Source: Hyphomicrobiales bacterium
GTDB lineage: Bacteria; Pseudomonadota; Alphaproteobacteria; Rhizobiales; JAJFHR01
Reading direction: 5' to 3'
DNA length: 40,040 nucleotides
Assembly: GCA_021775475.1 (NCBI GenBank)
Contig: JAJFHS010000021.1
Span: forward strand, 1 to 40,040
Shown here piece by piece: positions 9,253-18,094 of the stretch. Within the stretch, counting starts at the first letter, position 1, and each line of letters opens with the position of its first letter. The notes beneath the pieces are model-generated. The model was not told where the DNA came from, searched no databases, and worked only from the letters and a program-made list of their open reading frames with translations. A program made the translations under genes and the position numbers.

Positions 9253-10659
9253 CTACCGAACCATATTCAAGGCTTCCTGCAACATTTCATCGGCAGTCGT
9301 AACAATCCTTGTGCCAGCTGCATAAGCCTGTTGGGTGATAATCAGTTTAGTGAATTCATCGGCAATATCGGTATTCGATGATTCCAGTGACGAGCCGACA
9401 ATCGAGCCTTGAGCGCCCAGAATGGCAGCACCTGAATCCGGTGTTTCGCGCAAGGCACCACCGTCAATTTTGCGCAAAGCACTGTCGGCATTAAAGGCGG
9501 CAAGTGTGATTTCAGCCAGATCAACAGATTCACCATTGGTATAAATACCGGTTACCCGTCCGGCATCGGTAATCGACACACTGGACAATTCCCCGGCGGC
9601 AAAACCGTTCTGGTCAATAATATTGACCTGTACAATACCGTTTGAATCTTCGAACTGGCTTAGGCCCGTAGAGCCATTGGGGCTGCGATGATCAATAGCG
9701 ACATTACCCAGATTAGTGCCGTTCACCGTGAGGTTGTTGACAACAATGCTGCTGGTAGTGGGCGCGGTTAGGGAGCCCGAAACATCGAACGTATAGTCCG
9801 TTCCAAAGTTGCGCCACACAGCATTGGCTGTGCCCGTGCCGGTTGCTGCAGCATCAGTTTGATAAAACGCATTCCAGGTATCGGTGCCGCCGTTGGCGAT
9901 ACTGTCAATTTTGGCCCACCTGACCTGCACGTTGACCGAGGCCCCATTGGAGGCGAACGAGGTAATGGCGCCACCGGCAACTGAGCGCGACAAAAATGCG
10001 CTCACGTCCTGCTGCTCAACAAATCCGGTTCCAGCCACGGTTGGAAGAGTACCGGAAGGAAAATCAGCTGTCGAGCCAATGAGTTCAGAATTTGTCACCG
10101 CAGCATCAAAGGACGCTGTTTGCGGTGTGGTTGCCAGGTTAGCGCGATATTCAATCGATGTCGTTGCCTGTGCCGGCAACAATTCATTTGAAATCTGGAT
10201 AACTTCCGGCAAGGTGCCTGACAAGTTGCCGGTCACTGGGTCAACAGAAATACCTTTGAGAAAATACCCGGTACTGTTGACCAAGAAACCATTTTTATCG
10301 ACTTCAAAATCACCCTGGCGGGTATAAAGATCAACGCCGCCGAATATCGGATCACCGTCAACTGAGCCGGTTTGCTCGGCGATGATGAAATAACCATCGC
10401 CGTTGATGGCGATATTGGTATCTACGTCCGAAGGCAGGATGTCACCGGCCACCGTATTGGTTGCCTGAGAATTAGCTCGCACCACACCGGAGCCCGCCTG
10501 GTTTGCACCGGTTGCAGCGACGATTTCCTCAAACGAGGTTTCGGTACGTTTAAAAGCCGTTGTTTGAGAATTGGCAATATTGTTCGAAATATTTGCCAGC
10601 GCAGTTGATTGCGCCTGAAGTCCACTGATCGCCGTTGAAAGTGCGCCGAAAATACCCAT
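9253..10659 (-). CDS. flgE: Flagellar hook protein FlgE
   Basis: A 468-residue hook subunit. The N-terminus MGIFGALSTAISGLQAQSTA and NISNNIANSQTTAFKR is the flagellar rod/hook signature. GYFIIAEQTG near residue 91 and the FlgE central segments lead to the C-terminal SLESSNTDIADEFTKLI and QQAYAAGTRIVTTADEML, which form the coiled coil of hook and rod proteins. A GGAG ribosome site lies 7 bases before the ATG. A sigma-54-like promoter sits about 80 bp upstream, fitting middle-to-late flagellar expression. Confidence 0.95.
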   Translation of the reverse strand: MGIFGALSTAISGLQAQSTALANISNNIANSQTTAFKRTETSFEEIVAATGANQAGSGVVRANSQATNTVAGDILPSDVDTNIAINGDGYFIIAEQTGSVDGDPIFGGVDLYTRQGDFEVDKNGFLVNSTGYFLKGISVDPVTGNLSGTLPEVIQISNELLPAQATTSIEYRANLATTPQTASFDAAVTNSELIGSTADFPSGTLPTVAGTGFVEQQDVSAFLSRSVAGGAITSFASNGASVNVQVRWAKIDSIANGGTDTWNAFYQTDAAATGTGTANAVWRNFGTDYTFDVSGSLTAPTTSSIVVNNLTVNGTNLGNVAIDHRSPNGSTGLSQFEDSNGIVQVNIIDQNGFAAGELSSVSITDAGRVTGIYTNGESVDLAEITLAAFNADSALRKIDGGALRETPDSGAAILGAQGSIVGSSLESSNTDIADEFTKLIITQQAYAAGTRIVTTADEMLQEALNMVR

Positions 10660-10736
10660 TTTACTACTCCGTTATTTCGCTAAGGCTCGATAAAGCTTAA
10701 ATCCAAACGCGTTGGATGCATTCTGCTTAAACCAAG

Positions 10737-10751
10737 GCAAAGAACGGGCCA
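10737..10751 (-). promoter_or_regulatory. Sigma-54-like (-24/-12) promoter for flgE-flgK-flgL
   Basis: Read on the minus strand the sequence is TGGCCCGTTCTTTGC. The invariant GG and GC are separated by exactly 10 bases and the match to TGGCACG-N4-TTGC is near-perfect. Transcription would start near 10725 and leave a leader of about 65 bases. Flagellar hook operons of Caulobacter and relatives are RpoN-dependent, which supports the call. Confidence 0.8.
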
Positions 10752-10931
10752 GTTTTAAATTGTGTTGTTTTTCAATGCGTTAAACAAATCCCACGTTGAT
10801 TTGCTGGTGCGAAGAGGGAATAAACTTGCCTACACCCGGCAAGTTTTGCCTAATCATTGATGTTTTTGAGGGCTTGCCGCCACCTTCCCAACCGCCTATA
10901 CAAATGGCCCTTTATCTGGACATTGAACCTT

Positions 10932-11777
10932 ATGAAATTTACCGGCACCAAAGACTATGTAGCTACTGAAGACCTGCGCATTGCAGTCAATGCCGCAATC
11001 ACGCTCGAGCGACCGCTGTTGATCAAGGGCGAGCCCGGCACCGGCAAGACTGTGCTTGCCCATGAAGTTGCAACAGCGCTGGGAATACCCCTGCTGGAAT
11101 GGCACATCAAATCCACCACCAAGGCACAACAGGGTCTTTATGAATATGATGCTGTGTCACGTTTGCGCGACAGTCAGTTAGGTGATGAGCGTGTTCACGA
11201 CATTTCAAACTACATTAAAAAAGGCAAAATGTGGGAGGCCTTCACCTCGCCCAAGCGCCCTATTCTGCTGATCGATGAAATCGACAAGGCTGACATCGAG
11301 TTTCCCAATGATCTGTTGCAGGAACTCGATCGCATGGAATTCTTTGTTTATGAAACCGGCGAAACCATCAAGGCCAGGCACCGACCCATTATCATCATCA
11401 CCTCCAATAATGAAAAAGAACTGCCTGATGCATTTTTGCGCCGGTGCTTTTTTCATTACATCAAATTTCCCGACACCCAAACCATGACGGAAATTGTCGA
11501 GGTTCATTTCCCCGGACTGAAAAACCGCCTGGTGAAAGAAGCTTTGAGTGTATTTTATGATTTGCGCGAAGTACCCGGTGTCAAAAAGAAACCATCAACA
11601 TCGGAGTTGCTGGACTGGATTAAACTGCTGTTGAATGAAGACATCAGCCCGGAAACATTACGTGAAAAAAATCCCAAAAATCTGATCCCGCCGCTGCATG
11701 GGGCTCTGCTAAAAAACGAACAAGACGTGCAATTGTTCGAACGCATCGCCTTTATGACCCGGCGTGGACAGCGCTAA
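10932..11777 (+). CDS. MoxR-family AAA+ ATPase
   Basis: A 281-residue AAA+ ATPase. Walker A is GEPGTGKT (residues 33-40), Walker B ILLIDEID (about 111-118), sensor 1 IIIITSNNEKELPDAF, and an arginine-rich FLRRCFFHY follows. MoxR ATPases act as chaperones with VWA-domain partners, inserting metals or remodelling complexes. A CoxE-like VWA gene, the usual partner, is found at 16113, separated by five other genes. I start at the ATG beginning MKFTGTKDYV, where family similarity begins; the frame extends upstream to 10857 but that part resembles nothing. The substrate is unknown. Confidence 0.9.
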   Translation: MKFTGTKDYVATEDLRIAVNAAITLERPLLIKGEPGTGKTVLAHEVATALGIPLLEWHIKSTTKAQQGLYEYDAVSRLRDSQLGDERVHDISNYIKKGKMWEAFTSPKRPILLIDEIDKADIEFPNDLLQELDRMEFFVYETGETIKARHRPIIIITSNNEKELPDAFLRRCFFHYIKFPDTQTMTEIVEVHFPGLKNRLVKEALSVFYDLREVPGVKKKPSTSELLDWIKLLLNEDISPETLREKNPKNLIPPLHGALLKNEQDVQLFERIAFMTRRGQR

Positions 11778-11802
11778 AACATTTAACAGGCGGGCCAGGT
11801 CG

Positions 11803-12408
11803 ATGAAAATACACGGCAAAATTTCGATGATGTTTGTAATGGTGATCATGCAGGCCACGATTTTCTTAAACCCGGCTTTGGCGGATCGATTTTATGTGGC
11901 TCTTGTTTTGCCCCTGTCAGGCCCAACCGCGGTAAACGGCGATGAAATCCGCAAAGGGTTTTTGCTGGCAACCACACAGCGTGATGCCCACGCAGATGAA
12001 GAATCAGATGGTCATCTTGGCAACCTTGATTCTTATGTGAGCGTGATTGATGCCAATGGTGATGTCGCTGCTGAAATCAAGCGCATAACATCGAAAAACC
12101 AAATCAACATTATCGCCTCCTTCGCTTCTGACAAAACCCAGGGTTTGTTAGATAAGCTGCTGACGGGTGAAAATATTGCTCTGTTGCAGTCAGGCCCAAC
12201 ACCTTTCGCCAACAAAAACCTGCCCGCAGTTTCCGCTTTCGTTTCAGCCTACAATCAGGCCTACGGTAAAAACCCAACCGTGGCGGCAGCCCGGGGATAC
12301 AATGCTGCCCGACGCATTGATGTCGCCGTGCGGGCTCAAGAAGGTATCGATGACATGGATTTATTGCGTCAAAGTTTCCGGCAAACAGCCGACAGTTTTA
12401 CCTGGTGA
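11803..12408 (+). CDS. Shortened periplasmic-binding-protein-like protein
   Basis: About 201 residues with a signal peptide (hydrophobic stretch ending LNPALA). The start resembles branched-chain amino acid type (LivK-like) binding proteins: FYVALVLPLSGPTAVNGDEIRKG, shown in part, with lobe I up to TGENIALLQSGPTPF. It then passes directly into what looks like the final C-terminal helices of that family (FVSAYNQAYGKNPTVAAARG, then YNAARRIDVAVRA). Most of lobe II appears missing, since family members are typically near 370-400 residues. It may be an internal deletion or a natural single-lobe protein. The frame also has an earlier ATG at 11764 overlapping the MoxR gene; the ATG at 11803 places the signal peptide correctly. 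Confidence 0.65.
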   Translation: MKIHGKISMMFVMVIMQATIFLNPALADRFYVALVLPLSGPTAVNGDEIRKGFLLATTQRDAHADEESDGHLGNLDSYVSVIDANGDVAAEIKRITSKNQINIIASFASDKTQGLLDKLLTGENIALLQSGPTPFANKNLPAVSAFVSAYNQAYGKNPTVAAARGYNAARRIDVAVRAQEGIDDMDLLRQSFRQTADSFTW

Positions 12409-12439
12409 TACCAGTTGTGGTGAGGTTTGATCCCTCTGC

Positions 12440-12521
12440 CCGTCTTACCGGCGAAAGCCGGAATCCAGTGCGACAAGTTCATGCGCTGTTGTCTGGATAC
12501 CGGCTTTCGCCGGTAAGACGG
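12440..12521. repeat. Palindromic spacer repeat
   Basis: Inverted arms of about 29 bp at 12440-12468 and 12493-12521, with CCGTCTTACCGGCGAAAGCC in the first and its complement in the second, around a 24-bp centre. It has the look of the dispersed palindromes found between genes in alphaproteobacteria and may also end transcription. Together with the direct repeat just after it, this fills most of the 313-bp gap between the binding-protein-like gene and the TRAP operon. Confidence 0.85.
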
Positions 12522-12537
12522 ATGTAAGTTGTCATTT

Positions 12538-12584
12538 AAACGCCAATCCCTTTGGTATAATAAACGCCAATCCCTTTGGTATAA
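12538..12584. repeat. 24-bp tandem duplication
   Basis: Two adjacent copies of a 24-bp unit containing AACGCCAATCCCTTTGGTAT, at 12538-12561 and 12562-12584. It lies in the spacer upstream of the TRAP operon, about 140 bp before dctP. No function is evident. Confidence 0.85.
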
Positions 12585-12721
12585 ATCTTATGATTGAGCG
12601 AGACTATTTTGCAGTTTTCACATAAGCTGTTTGACGTAATCGGTGTTTTATGTCAGTAATGTTGACATAATTTTCATGGAATTGAAATTTTCAACAAATA
12701 TTTTCTATCGGGAGGAAACAA

Positions 12722-13711
12722 ATGAAAACTTTTTTGAAGTATGCACTGGCTGGCACAATGTTGCTGGGATCAGCCATTGTCGCTCAGGCACAAACGACTA
12801 TCCGGGTAACTTTGCAGTTGCCGGAAACCCATTCGCTGGGCCAGAACTGGATTGCGTTCAAGAACATCATCGAAAAAGAATCCGGTGGGGACTTAAAACT
12901 TGAACTGTTTCCATCAGCACAGCTTTACAAAGACAAGCAGGTTCCTGAAGCCGTAGGCTCCGGTGCCATTGAAGCGGGTTCTGCATTTCTCGGTCGTTTT
13001 GCCGGTTCTGTTCCTGCTGTTGAAATCGTCAATCTGCCGTTCTTCTTCCGCGATGAAGCGCATTTGCGTGCAGCCGCTGCCAATGGCTCGTCCATGCGCA
13101 ATATCCTTGATGCCGCTGTGGTTAAGGAAACCGGTGCTAAAGTATTGTGGTGGCAGGCATTTGGCCGCAACGTTTACCTGAATAAAGGCAAGCCCATTCG
13201 CGTTCCAGCCGACCTTAAAGGCAAAAAGGTCCGCACTTACGGTAAAGTGTTGGGCTGGACGGTTGAAGCGCTGGGTGGTGCACCAACTATCATGTCAGGG
13301 TCCAAACAGTTTCTGGCCTATCAGCAGGGTGCTGTTGATGTGGGCATGACAGGTGCTTCAGCGGTTAAAAGTCGCAAACTCTATGAAGTTATGGACAATA
13401 TGACATTGAGCTATGACAGCGCCATTGAGTTTGTCGCCGTTATGAACAATGATTTCTTCAACTCACTGTCCAAGAAAAACCAGGACATCATCACCAAAGC
13501 TGCCGCAACCGTTGAAAAGCAGTTACGCGATCAGGTCTATGGTGGTGAAGCTGCGGTGGTCAAGGAAGTTGCCGACAAAATCAACGTGGTGACACTGACC
13601 AAAGAAGAGCGTGCGCAATGGGTTGATGCGACCAAATCGGTTGTTGAAAAATTCGCTGCCGAGCGCGGTGATGTTGCGGTTCAAGCCATTAAAGCCGCTA
13701 ACGGTCTTTAA
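12722..13711 (+). CDS. dctP: TRAP transporter substrate-binding protein (DctP family)
   Basis: Periplasmic solute receptor of 329 residues. The signal peptide ends at about AIVAQAQ. The DctP fold is recognisable from TIRVTLQLPETHSLGQNW, then ESGGDLKLELFPSAQLYKD, IVNLPFFFRDEAHLRAA and WWQAFGRNVYLNKGKPIRVP. The segment LKGKKVRTYGKVLG carries an arginine where the family's carboxylate-binding arginine is expected, so an organic acid is the likely ligand, but the substrate cannot be named. The ribosome site GGGAGGAAAC is strong. A 13-bp stem-loop separates it from the membrane subunits. Confidence 0.92.
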   Translation: MKTFLKYALAGTMLLGSAIVAQAQTTIRVTLQLPETHSLGQNWIAFKNIIEKESGGDLKLELFPSAQLYKDKQVPEAVGSGAIEAGSAFLGRFAGSVPAVEIVNLPFFFRDEAHLRAAAANGSSMRNILDAAVVKETGAKVLWWQAFGRNVYLNKGKPIRVPADLKGKKVRTYGKVLGWTVEALGGAPTIMSGSKQFLAYQQGAVDVGMTGASAVKSRKLYEVMDNMTLSYDSAIEFVAVMNNDFFNSLSKKNQDIITKAAATVEKQLRDQVYGGEAAVVKEVADKINVVTLTKEERAQWVDATKSVVEKFAAERGDVAVQAIKAANGL

Positions 13712-13728
13712 TCGCCAATAAATTCTAT

Positions 13729-13765
13729 GCGGCTCTTTTTCTTTAATTGTTTGAAAAAGAGCCGC
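13729..13765 (+). promoter_or_regulatory. Stem-loop between dctP and dctQ
   Basis: A perfect 13-bp stem, GCGGCTCTTTTTC with GAAAAAGAGCCGC, closes an 11-base loop, ending 13 bases before the dctQ ATG. There is no T run after it, so it is more likely an mRNA-stabilising or attenuating hairpin than a full terminator. It would raise receptor expression relative to the permease. Confidence 0.8.
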
Positions 13766-13778
13766 CAGGATTTCTCCC

Positions 13779-14285
13779 ATGATCAAAATCATTGACCAGG
13801 TTTCTGAAGCCACCGGCAAGTTAGCTGCCTGGATGTTTTTTCTTGTAGGTGTTTTTATCACTTACGAGGTTTTCATGCGCTATGTGTTTACCGCACCAAC
13901 CATCTGGGTCGATGAAACAGTTCGCATCATGCAGATCTGGGCAACTTTTCTAGGCAGTGCCTTTGCTCTCAAATATCGTCAGATGATTATCATTGATGTG
14001 GCATTCCGTGATCCTCACACCAATATTAGAAAAATCGTCGAAACATTCTCTTTGCTAGTCATCCTGATGTTTTGCGCCGTGGCCACTGGTTACGGATTTG
14101 AGTTGTGGCTCAAGGCAACATTGAAAGGCCACACCACCGACAGCTTTCTGGGCACACCAAAATGGCTCACCCACGCCTCGATCTGGGTTGGTTTTGGACT
14201 TTTGGCGGTGCAGGGAATAGCCGAAATAATCAAGGTGTGGACCGTGGGTGTGGCTACGACTGACTTAAGCGAGCAAACCCACTAA
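13779..14285 (+). CDS. dctQ: TRAP transporter small permease (DctQ family)
   Basis: A 168-residue membrane protein with four predicted helices, starting near residues 15-33, 47-65, 88-108 and 130-150. The family segment YEVFMRYVFTAPTIWVDE is followed by ATFLGSAFALKYRQMIIIDV. It lies between the receptor and the large permease; its TAA stop overlaps the dctM ATG by one base (TAATG), so the two are translationally coupled. Confidence 0.92.
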   Translation: MIKIIDQVSEATGKLAAWMFFLVGVFITYEVFMRYVFTAPTIWVDETVRIMQIWATFLGSAFALKYRQMIIIDVAFRDPHTNIRKIVETFSLLVILMFCAVATGYGFELWLKATLKGHTTDSFLGTPKWLTHASIWVGFGLLAVQGIAEIIKVWTVGVATTDLSEQTH

Positions 14286-15556
14286 TGGCTGCTTTTATCA
14301 TCATTGCGGCATTGCTCGTCCTGCTGTTATTGCGGGTGCCGGTAGCCTTTGCGCTCGGTGGGCTTGGTGTGTTTTTACTGTGGTATTATCCGCTGCCGCT
14401 CAATGCCGTGCCCCAGCGCCTTTACGGCACCATGGATTCATTTGAACTTCTGGCAGTGCCGATGTTTCTGCTGATGTCAAACGTCTTGCTGAAAGGCAAT
14501 GTCGGCCGCGATCTTTTTGCCGCTGTGCAAAGCTGGGTCGGCCACTGGCCCGGTGGTTTGGGTGTTGCCACCATTCTGTCGTGCGGCATGTTTTCAGCCG
14601 TTTCCGGCTCGTCCGTTGCCACCGCTGCCACCATCGGCACCGTCGCTATCCCCGAGATGACCAACCGCGGTTACGACCGGCCTTTCGTGCTCGGACTGCT
14701 GGCCGCCGGTGGCACGCTGGGAATCTTAATTCCACCGTCAATTCCGCTGATCATTTACGGTATCATTACCGAAACTTCGATCCCGACATTATTTCTGGCA
14801 GGCATTGGGCCAGGATTGTTTTTGGCCACAGTATTTATCCTTTATTCCATCCTTTACGCCCGCTTCAAAGGCACCCAGCAAAATCTAGCAAAGGCCGACT
14901 GGGCGACACGTCGTGCAGCCTCGCTTCTGGCACTGCCTACGGTTGGTCTGGCGGCGGCCATTATCGGGTCGATCTATATGGGCATTGCAACGCCATCAGA
15001 AAGTGCCGGCGTCGGCTTTATACTGGCGATGGTTATCACCTTTGCCATGGGCCGGATGACCTGGGAAAAGCTTAAAGAGGCCACGTACGATGCGATGAAA
15101 ACCACGATAATGATCTTTCTGATCGTTGCTGGTGCCAAAGTGTTCTCCTATGCCATAACTTTATACCGTATCCCGCAGGATATATCACAACTGCTCACGT
15201 CCAACATCTCGGACCCCACTATGTTCATGCTGGCGGTTGGCGGTGTTTTGCTGCTGATCGGGTTTTTCCTCGAAGCACTGTCGATGCTGCTGATCATGGT
15301 GCCGGTGTTGTTTCCGGCCCTAAGCCTGATGGGTATTGATCCGATCTGGTTTGGCATCTTCTTTGTCGTGCTGATTGAAACCGCCTTGATAACCCCACCG
15401 GTGGGTCTCAACCTGTTTATCATTCAGGCTGTCGGCAAAGCGCGGCTGGAAGAAGTTGTTAAAGGCGCATGGCCGTTTGCACTGATGATGTTGTCGACCG
15501 CGATCCTCCTGTGGTTCTGGCAGGGACTGGCGTTGACCATCGCCTACGGGTTATAA
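14285..15556 (+). CDS. dctM: TRAP transporter large permease (DctM family)
   Basis: The transport subunit, 423 residues and about a dozen membrane helices. DctM signatures are visible: VPMFLLMSNVLLKGN, FSAVSGSSVATAATIGTVAI, LAAGGTLGILIPPSIPLIIYG (shown in part) and TPSESAGVGF, then LIETALITPPVGLNLFIIQ. It works with DctP and DctQ as a Na+-coupled secondary importer. It is the last gene of the TRAP operon; sixA starts 31 bp downstream. Confidence 0.95.
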   Translation: MAAFIIIAALLVLLLLRVPVAFALGGLGVFLLWYYPLPLNAVPQRLYGTMDSFELLAVPMFLLMSNVLLKGNVGRDLFAAVQSWVGHWPGGLGVATILSCGMFSAVSGSSVATAATIGTVAIPEMTNRGYDRPFVLGLLAAGGTLGILIPPSIPLIIYGIITETSIPTLFLAGIGPGLFLATVFILYSILYARFKGTQQNLAKADWATRRAASLLALPTVGLAAAIIGSIYMGIATPSESAGVGFILAMVITFAMGRMTWEKLKEATYDAMKTTIMIFLIVAGAKVFSYAITLYRIPQDISQLLTSNISDPTMFMLAVGGVLLLIGFFLEALSMLLIMVPVLFPALSLMGIDPIWFGIFFVVLIETALITPPVGLNLFIIQAVGKARLEEVVKGAWPFALMMLSTAILLWFWQGLALTIAYGL

Positions 15557-15587
15557 GAGAAACGGTCATAAAACGGGAACAACGCCG

Positions 15588-16109
15588 ATGTTGACGCTGT
15601 ATCTTTTACGCCATGCCAAATCGAGCTGGAATACTCCGGCTCAAAGTGATTTTGATCGTCCGCTAAATAAAAGAGGCCGCAAGGATGCTGCCGAGCTTGG
15701 CCGGCATCTGCAAACAGCCGCCATCCAGCCTGAGCTTGTGTTGTTGTCCTCGGCGCGGCGAACCTGTGAGACCTATCAACTCCTGGCTGCGCAATTGCCG
15801 GTGCAGCCCGATGTGGTGACTTTAAAAAGCCTCTATGGTGCCAGTCCGGCACAGATTGTTTCCGAGATAAAAACTCATGGGCGTGCGACCTCACACCTGA
15901 TGGTCATTGCCCATAACCCGGGGATAGAAGCTCTGGCATGGCACCTGACCGGCGATGATCCGACCAATGCCCTGAGCGCCCTCAAATCAAAATACCCCAC
16001 ATCGGCCATGACGACATTGACCTTTGATATAGCAACGTGGGTAAAGATTGCTGTACAATCAGGCACGCTTGTTGACTTCACAACGCCAAAAATCCGCCAA
16101 GGCAAATAA
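15588..16109 (+). CDS. SixA-like histidine phosphatase
   Basis: A 173-residue histidine-phosphatase-superfamily protein. The catalytic motif LLRHAKSSW places the phospho-accepting His at residue 9. DFDRPLNKRGRKDAAELG and SSARRTCETYQLL are typical of the SixA branch, and the second catalytic His is in VIAHNPGIEAL. SixA removes phosphate from histidine phosphocarriers such as HPt domains; the substrate here is unknown. Its stop is 3 bp from the start of the VWA gene, so the two are probably co-transcribed. Confidence 0.88.
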   Translation: MLTLYLLRHAKSSWNTPAQSDFDRPLNKRGRKDAAELGRHLQTAAIQPELVLLSSARRTCETYQLLAAQLPVQPDVVTLKSLYGASPAQIVSEIKTHGRATSHLMVIAHNPGIEALAWHLTGDDPTNALSALKSKYPTSAMTTLTFDIATWVKIAVQSGTLVDFTTPKIRQGK

Positions 16110-16112
16110 TCC

Positions 16113-17288
16113 ATGTTCATAGAATTTTTCCACCAGCTCAAAGCAGCCAGTATTCCGGTGACGCTCAAGGAATATCTGACCTTGATGGAAGCGATGGATG
16201 CGGGTATTGCAGAAGGCAAGGTTGAAAATTTCTACTATCTGTCACGTATTTCACTGGTCAAGGACGAGCGGCATCTTGATAAGTTTGATCAGGTTTTTGG
16301 ACATGTTTTTAAAGGACTGGAAGAATTATCTGAAGAAAATACCTATGACATTCCCGAGGAATGGTTGCGCAAACTGAGCGAGAAGTTTCTCAGCGAGGAG
16401 GAAAAGGCCGAGATTGAAGCGCTTGGCGGCTGGGAAAAGATTATGGAGGAGCTTAAAAAACGCCTGGAGGAGCAGAAAAAGCGCCATCAGGGCGGCTCCA
16501 AATGGATCGGCACCGGCGGTACGTCACCGTTTGGTGCTTATGGCTATAATCCCGCCGGAATCCGCATTGGCCAGAAGGAAAGCCGACACCGACGGGCCAT
16601 AAAAGTGTGGGACAAGCGTGAGTTCAAGGATCTTGATGATAGTGTCGAGCTTGGCACCCGCAACATAAAAATCGCCCTGCGGCGGTTGCGCAAATTTGCC
16701 CGCGAAGGCGCACCTGAAGAACTCGACCTTGATGGCACCATCAAAGGAACTGCCAACAAGGGCTATCTCGATATCCAGATGGTGCCCGAGCGCCGAAACA
16801 CGATAAAAGTATTGCTGTTCTTTGATGTGGGCGGCTCGATGGATGATCATGTGCGTATCTGCGAGGAGCTGTTTTCAGCCGCACGCACGGAATTCAAACA
16901 CATGGAATATTTCTACTTCCACAACTGCCTTTATGAAGGCGTGTGGAAGAACAACAACCGCCGTCATACCGAGCGCATCAATACCTGGGATCTACTGCAC
17001 ACGTATCCGAGCGATTATAAAGTGATTTTCATCGGTGACGCGTCCATGAGCCCTTACGAGATATCCTATCCCGGCGGCTCGGTCGAACATATGAACCCGG
17101 AGCCAGGTGCCTTGTGGCTGCAACGCCTCACACAAGTTTACGAAAACGCCATCTGGCTCAATCCAACGCCGGAAAAATACTGGTCCTACACACCGTCAAT
17201 CGACATGATCAAGCAGCTGTTTTCCAACCGCATGTATCCCCTCACGCTGGAAGGTCTGGACAGTGCCATGCGCGAGTTGGTGCGATAA
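16113..17288 (+). CDS. CoxE-like VWA-domain protein
   Basis: A 391-residue protein. The N-terminal half is a charged helical region (FFHQLKAASIPVTLKEYLTL, then a KKRLEEQKKRHQGG coiled-coil stretch near 120). The C-terminal half is a VWA domain. The MIDAS motif reads DVGGSMDD from residue 238, with Gly in place of the first Ser of DxSxS. Related proteins work with MoxR-type ATPases in cofactor or metal insertion; a MoxR gene lies 4.3 kb upstream on the same strand. The pair is usually adjacent, so the TRAP and sixA genes may have entered between them. Confidence 0.88.
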   Translation: MFIEFFHQLKAASIPVTLKEYLTLMEAMDAGIAEGKVENFYYLSRISLVKDERHLDKFDQVFGHVFKGLEELSEENTYDIPEEWLRKLSEKFLSEEEKAEIEALGGWEKIMEELKKRLEEQKKRHQGGSKWIGTGGTSPFGAYGYNPAGIRIGQKESRHRRAIKVWDKREFKDLDDSVELGTRNIKIALRRLRKFAREGAPEELDLDGTIKGTANKGYLDIQMVPERRNTIKVLLFFDVGGSMDDHVRICEELFSAARTEFKHMEYFYFHNCLYEGVWKNNNRRHTERINTWDLLHTYPSDYKVIFIGDASMSPYEISYPGGSVEHMNPEPGALWLQRLTQVYENAIWLNPTPEKYWSYTPSIDMIKQLFSNRMYPLTLEGLDSAMRELVR

Positions 17289-17299
17289 AATTCTGCGAC

Positions 17300-17932
17300 T
17301 TACGGCTTTAAGGTTGCAAGTTTGGCTCCAAAGCCAATGAAAACAACGCCGGTGACACCCTTCAAGCAGCGTTGAAATGTGCTGTTTTGCGCCGCACGTG
17401 CCAATTTGGCGAAAAGCACAACCATTAAGGAAAACCAGATCAGGTTGATCATCGAATGAATGAAAACAAGTGCGAACGATGCACCCAGCGCCCCTTGTGT
17501 TTGCGAGATAAATTGCGGAAAAGCCGCCAGATAAAACATCGAAACTTTCGGGTTTAAGGCGTTGGTTAAAAACCCCTCGATAAATGCCTTAATTAACGTT
17601 CGCTGCTTCCTGGACGGTGCAATATCACGAGCATTCGAAATTCCCTTCCATGCCTCCAGCAACGCCTTGATACCTATCCAGCCAAGGTAGGTTGCACCCA
17701 GCATCTTGACGATGAAAAACGCCTGCGCTGATTGAACAAGAATAAGAGATATGCCGAGAATGGACAGCGCACCATGAACATAGAAAGCGGCAACAAAACC
17801 GGCAACATTGGCGAAGCCCGCTGCTTTGCCGGAAGTCGGAACGGTCTTGGCAATAAGCACCCCGTTAGGACCGGGCGACATCACCAGAAGTGAGGCGATA
17901 AAAGTAAAGCTGAGAAGGGTTACAGGATCCAT
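17300..17932 (-). CDS. LysE/RhtB-family exporter
   Basis: A 210-residue inner-membrane exporter with about six helices. Family signatures are MSPGPNGVLIAKT near residues 18-30, KMLGATYLGWIGIKAL and FIEGFLTNALNPKVSMFYLAAFPQF (part shown). Members export amino acids or related metabolites; the substrate cannot be told. It is convergent with the VWA gene, 11 bp apart. Confidence 0.9.
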   Translation of the reverse strand: MDPVTLLSFTFIASLLVMSPGPNGVLIAKTVPTSGKAAGFANVAGFVAAFYVHGALSILGISLILVQSAQAFFIVKMLGATYLGWIGIKALLEAWKGISNARDIAPSRKQRTLIKAFIEGFLTNALNPKVSMFYLAAFPQFISQTQGALGASFALVFIHSMINLIWFSLMVVLFAKLARAAQNSTFQRCLKGVTGVVFIGFGAKLATLKP

Positions 17933-18094
17933 GGCTGCGACTTTCTAAAAATCCAGTCTTCCATCATTGGCGCAAAACTGGCGGGTTTGCAACAGATAAA
18001 AGATTGCTTCGGGCTATCAGCTAACCTGTTTCTATCGGTATAGTAATTTCTTTATATTTCGATTAACGTCGAATTTTCAGTCAGGAGACTTGCC

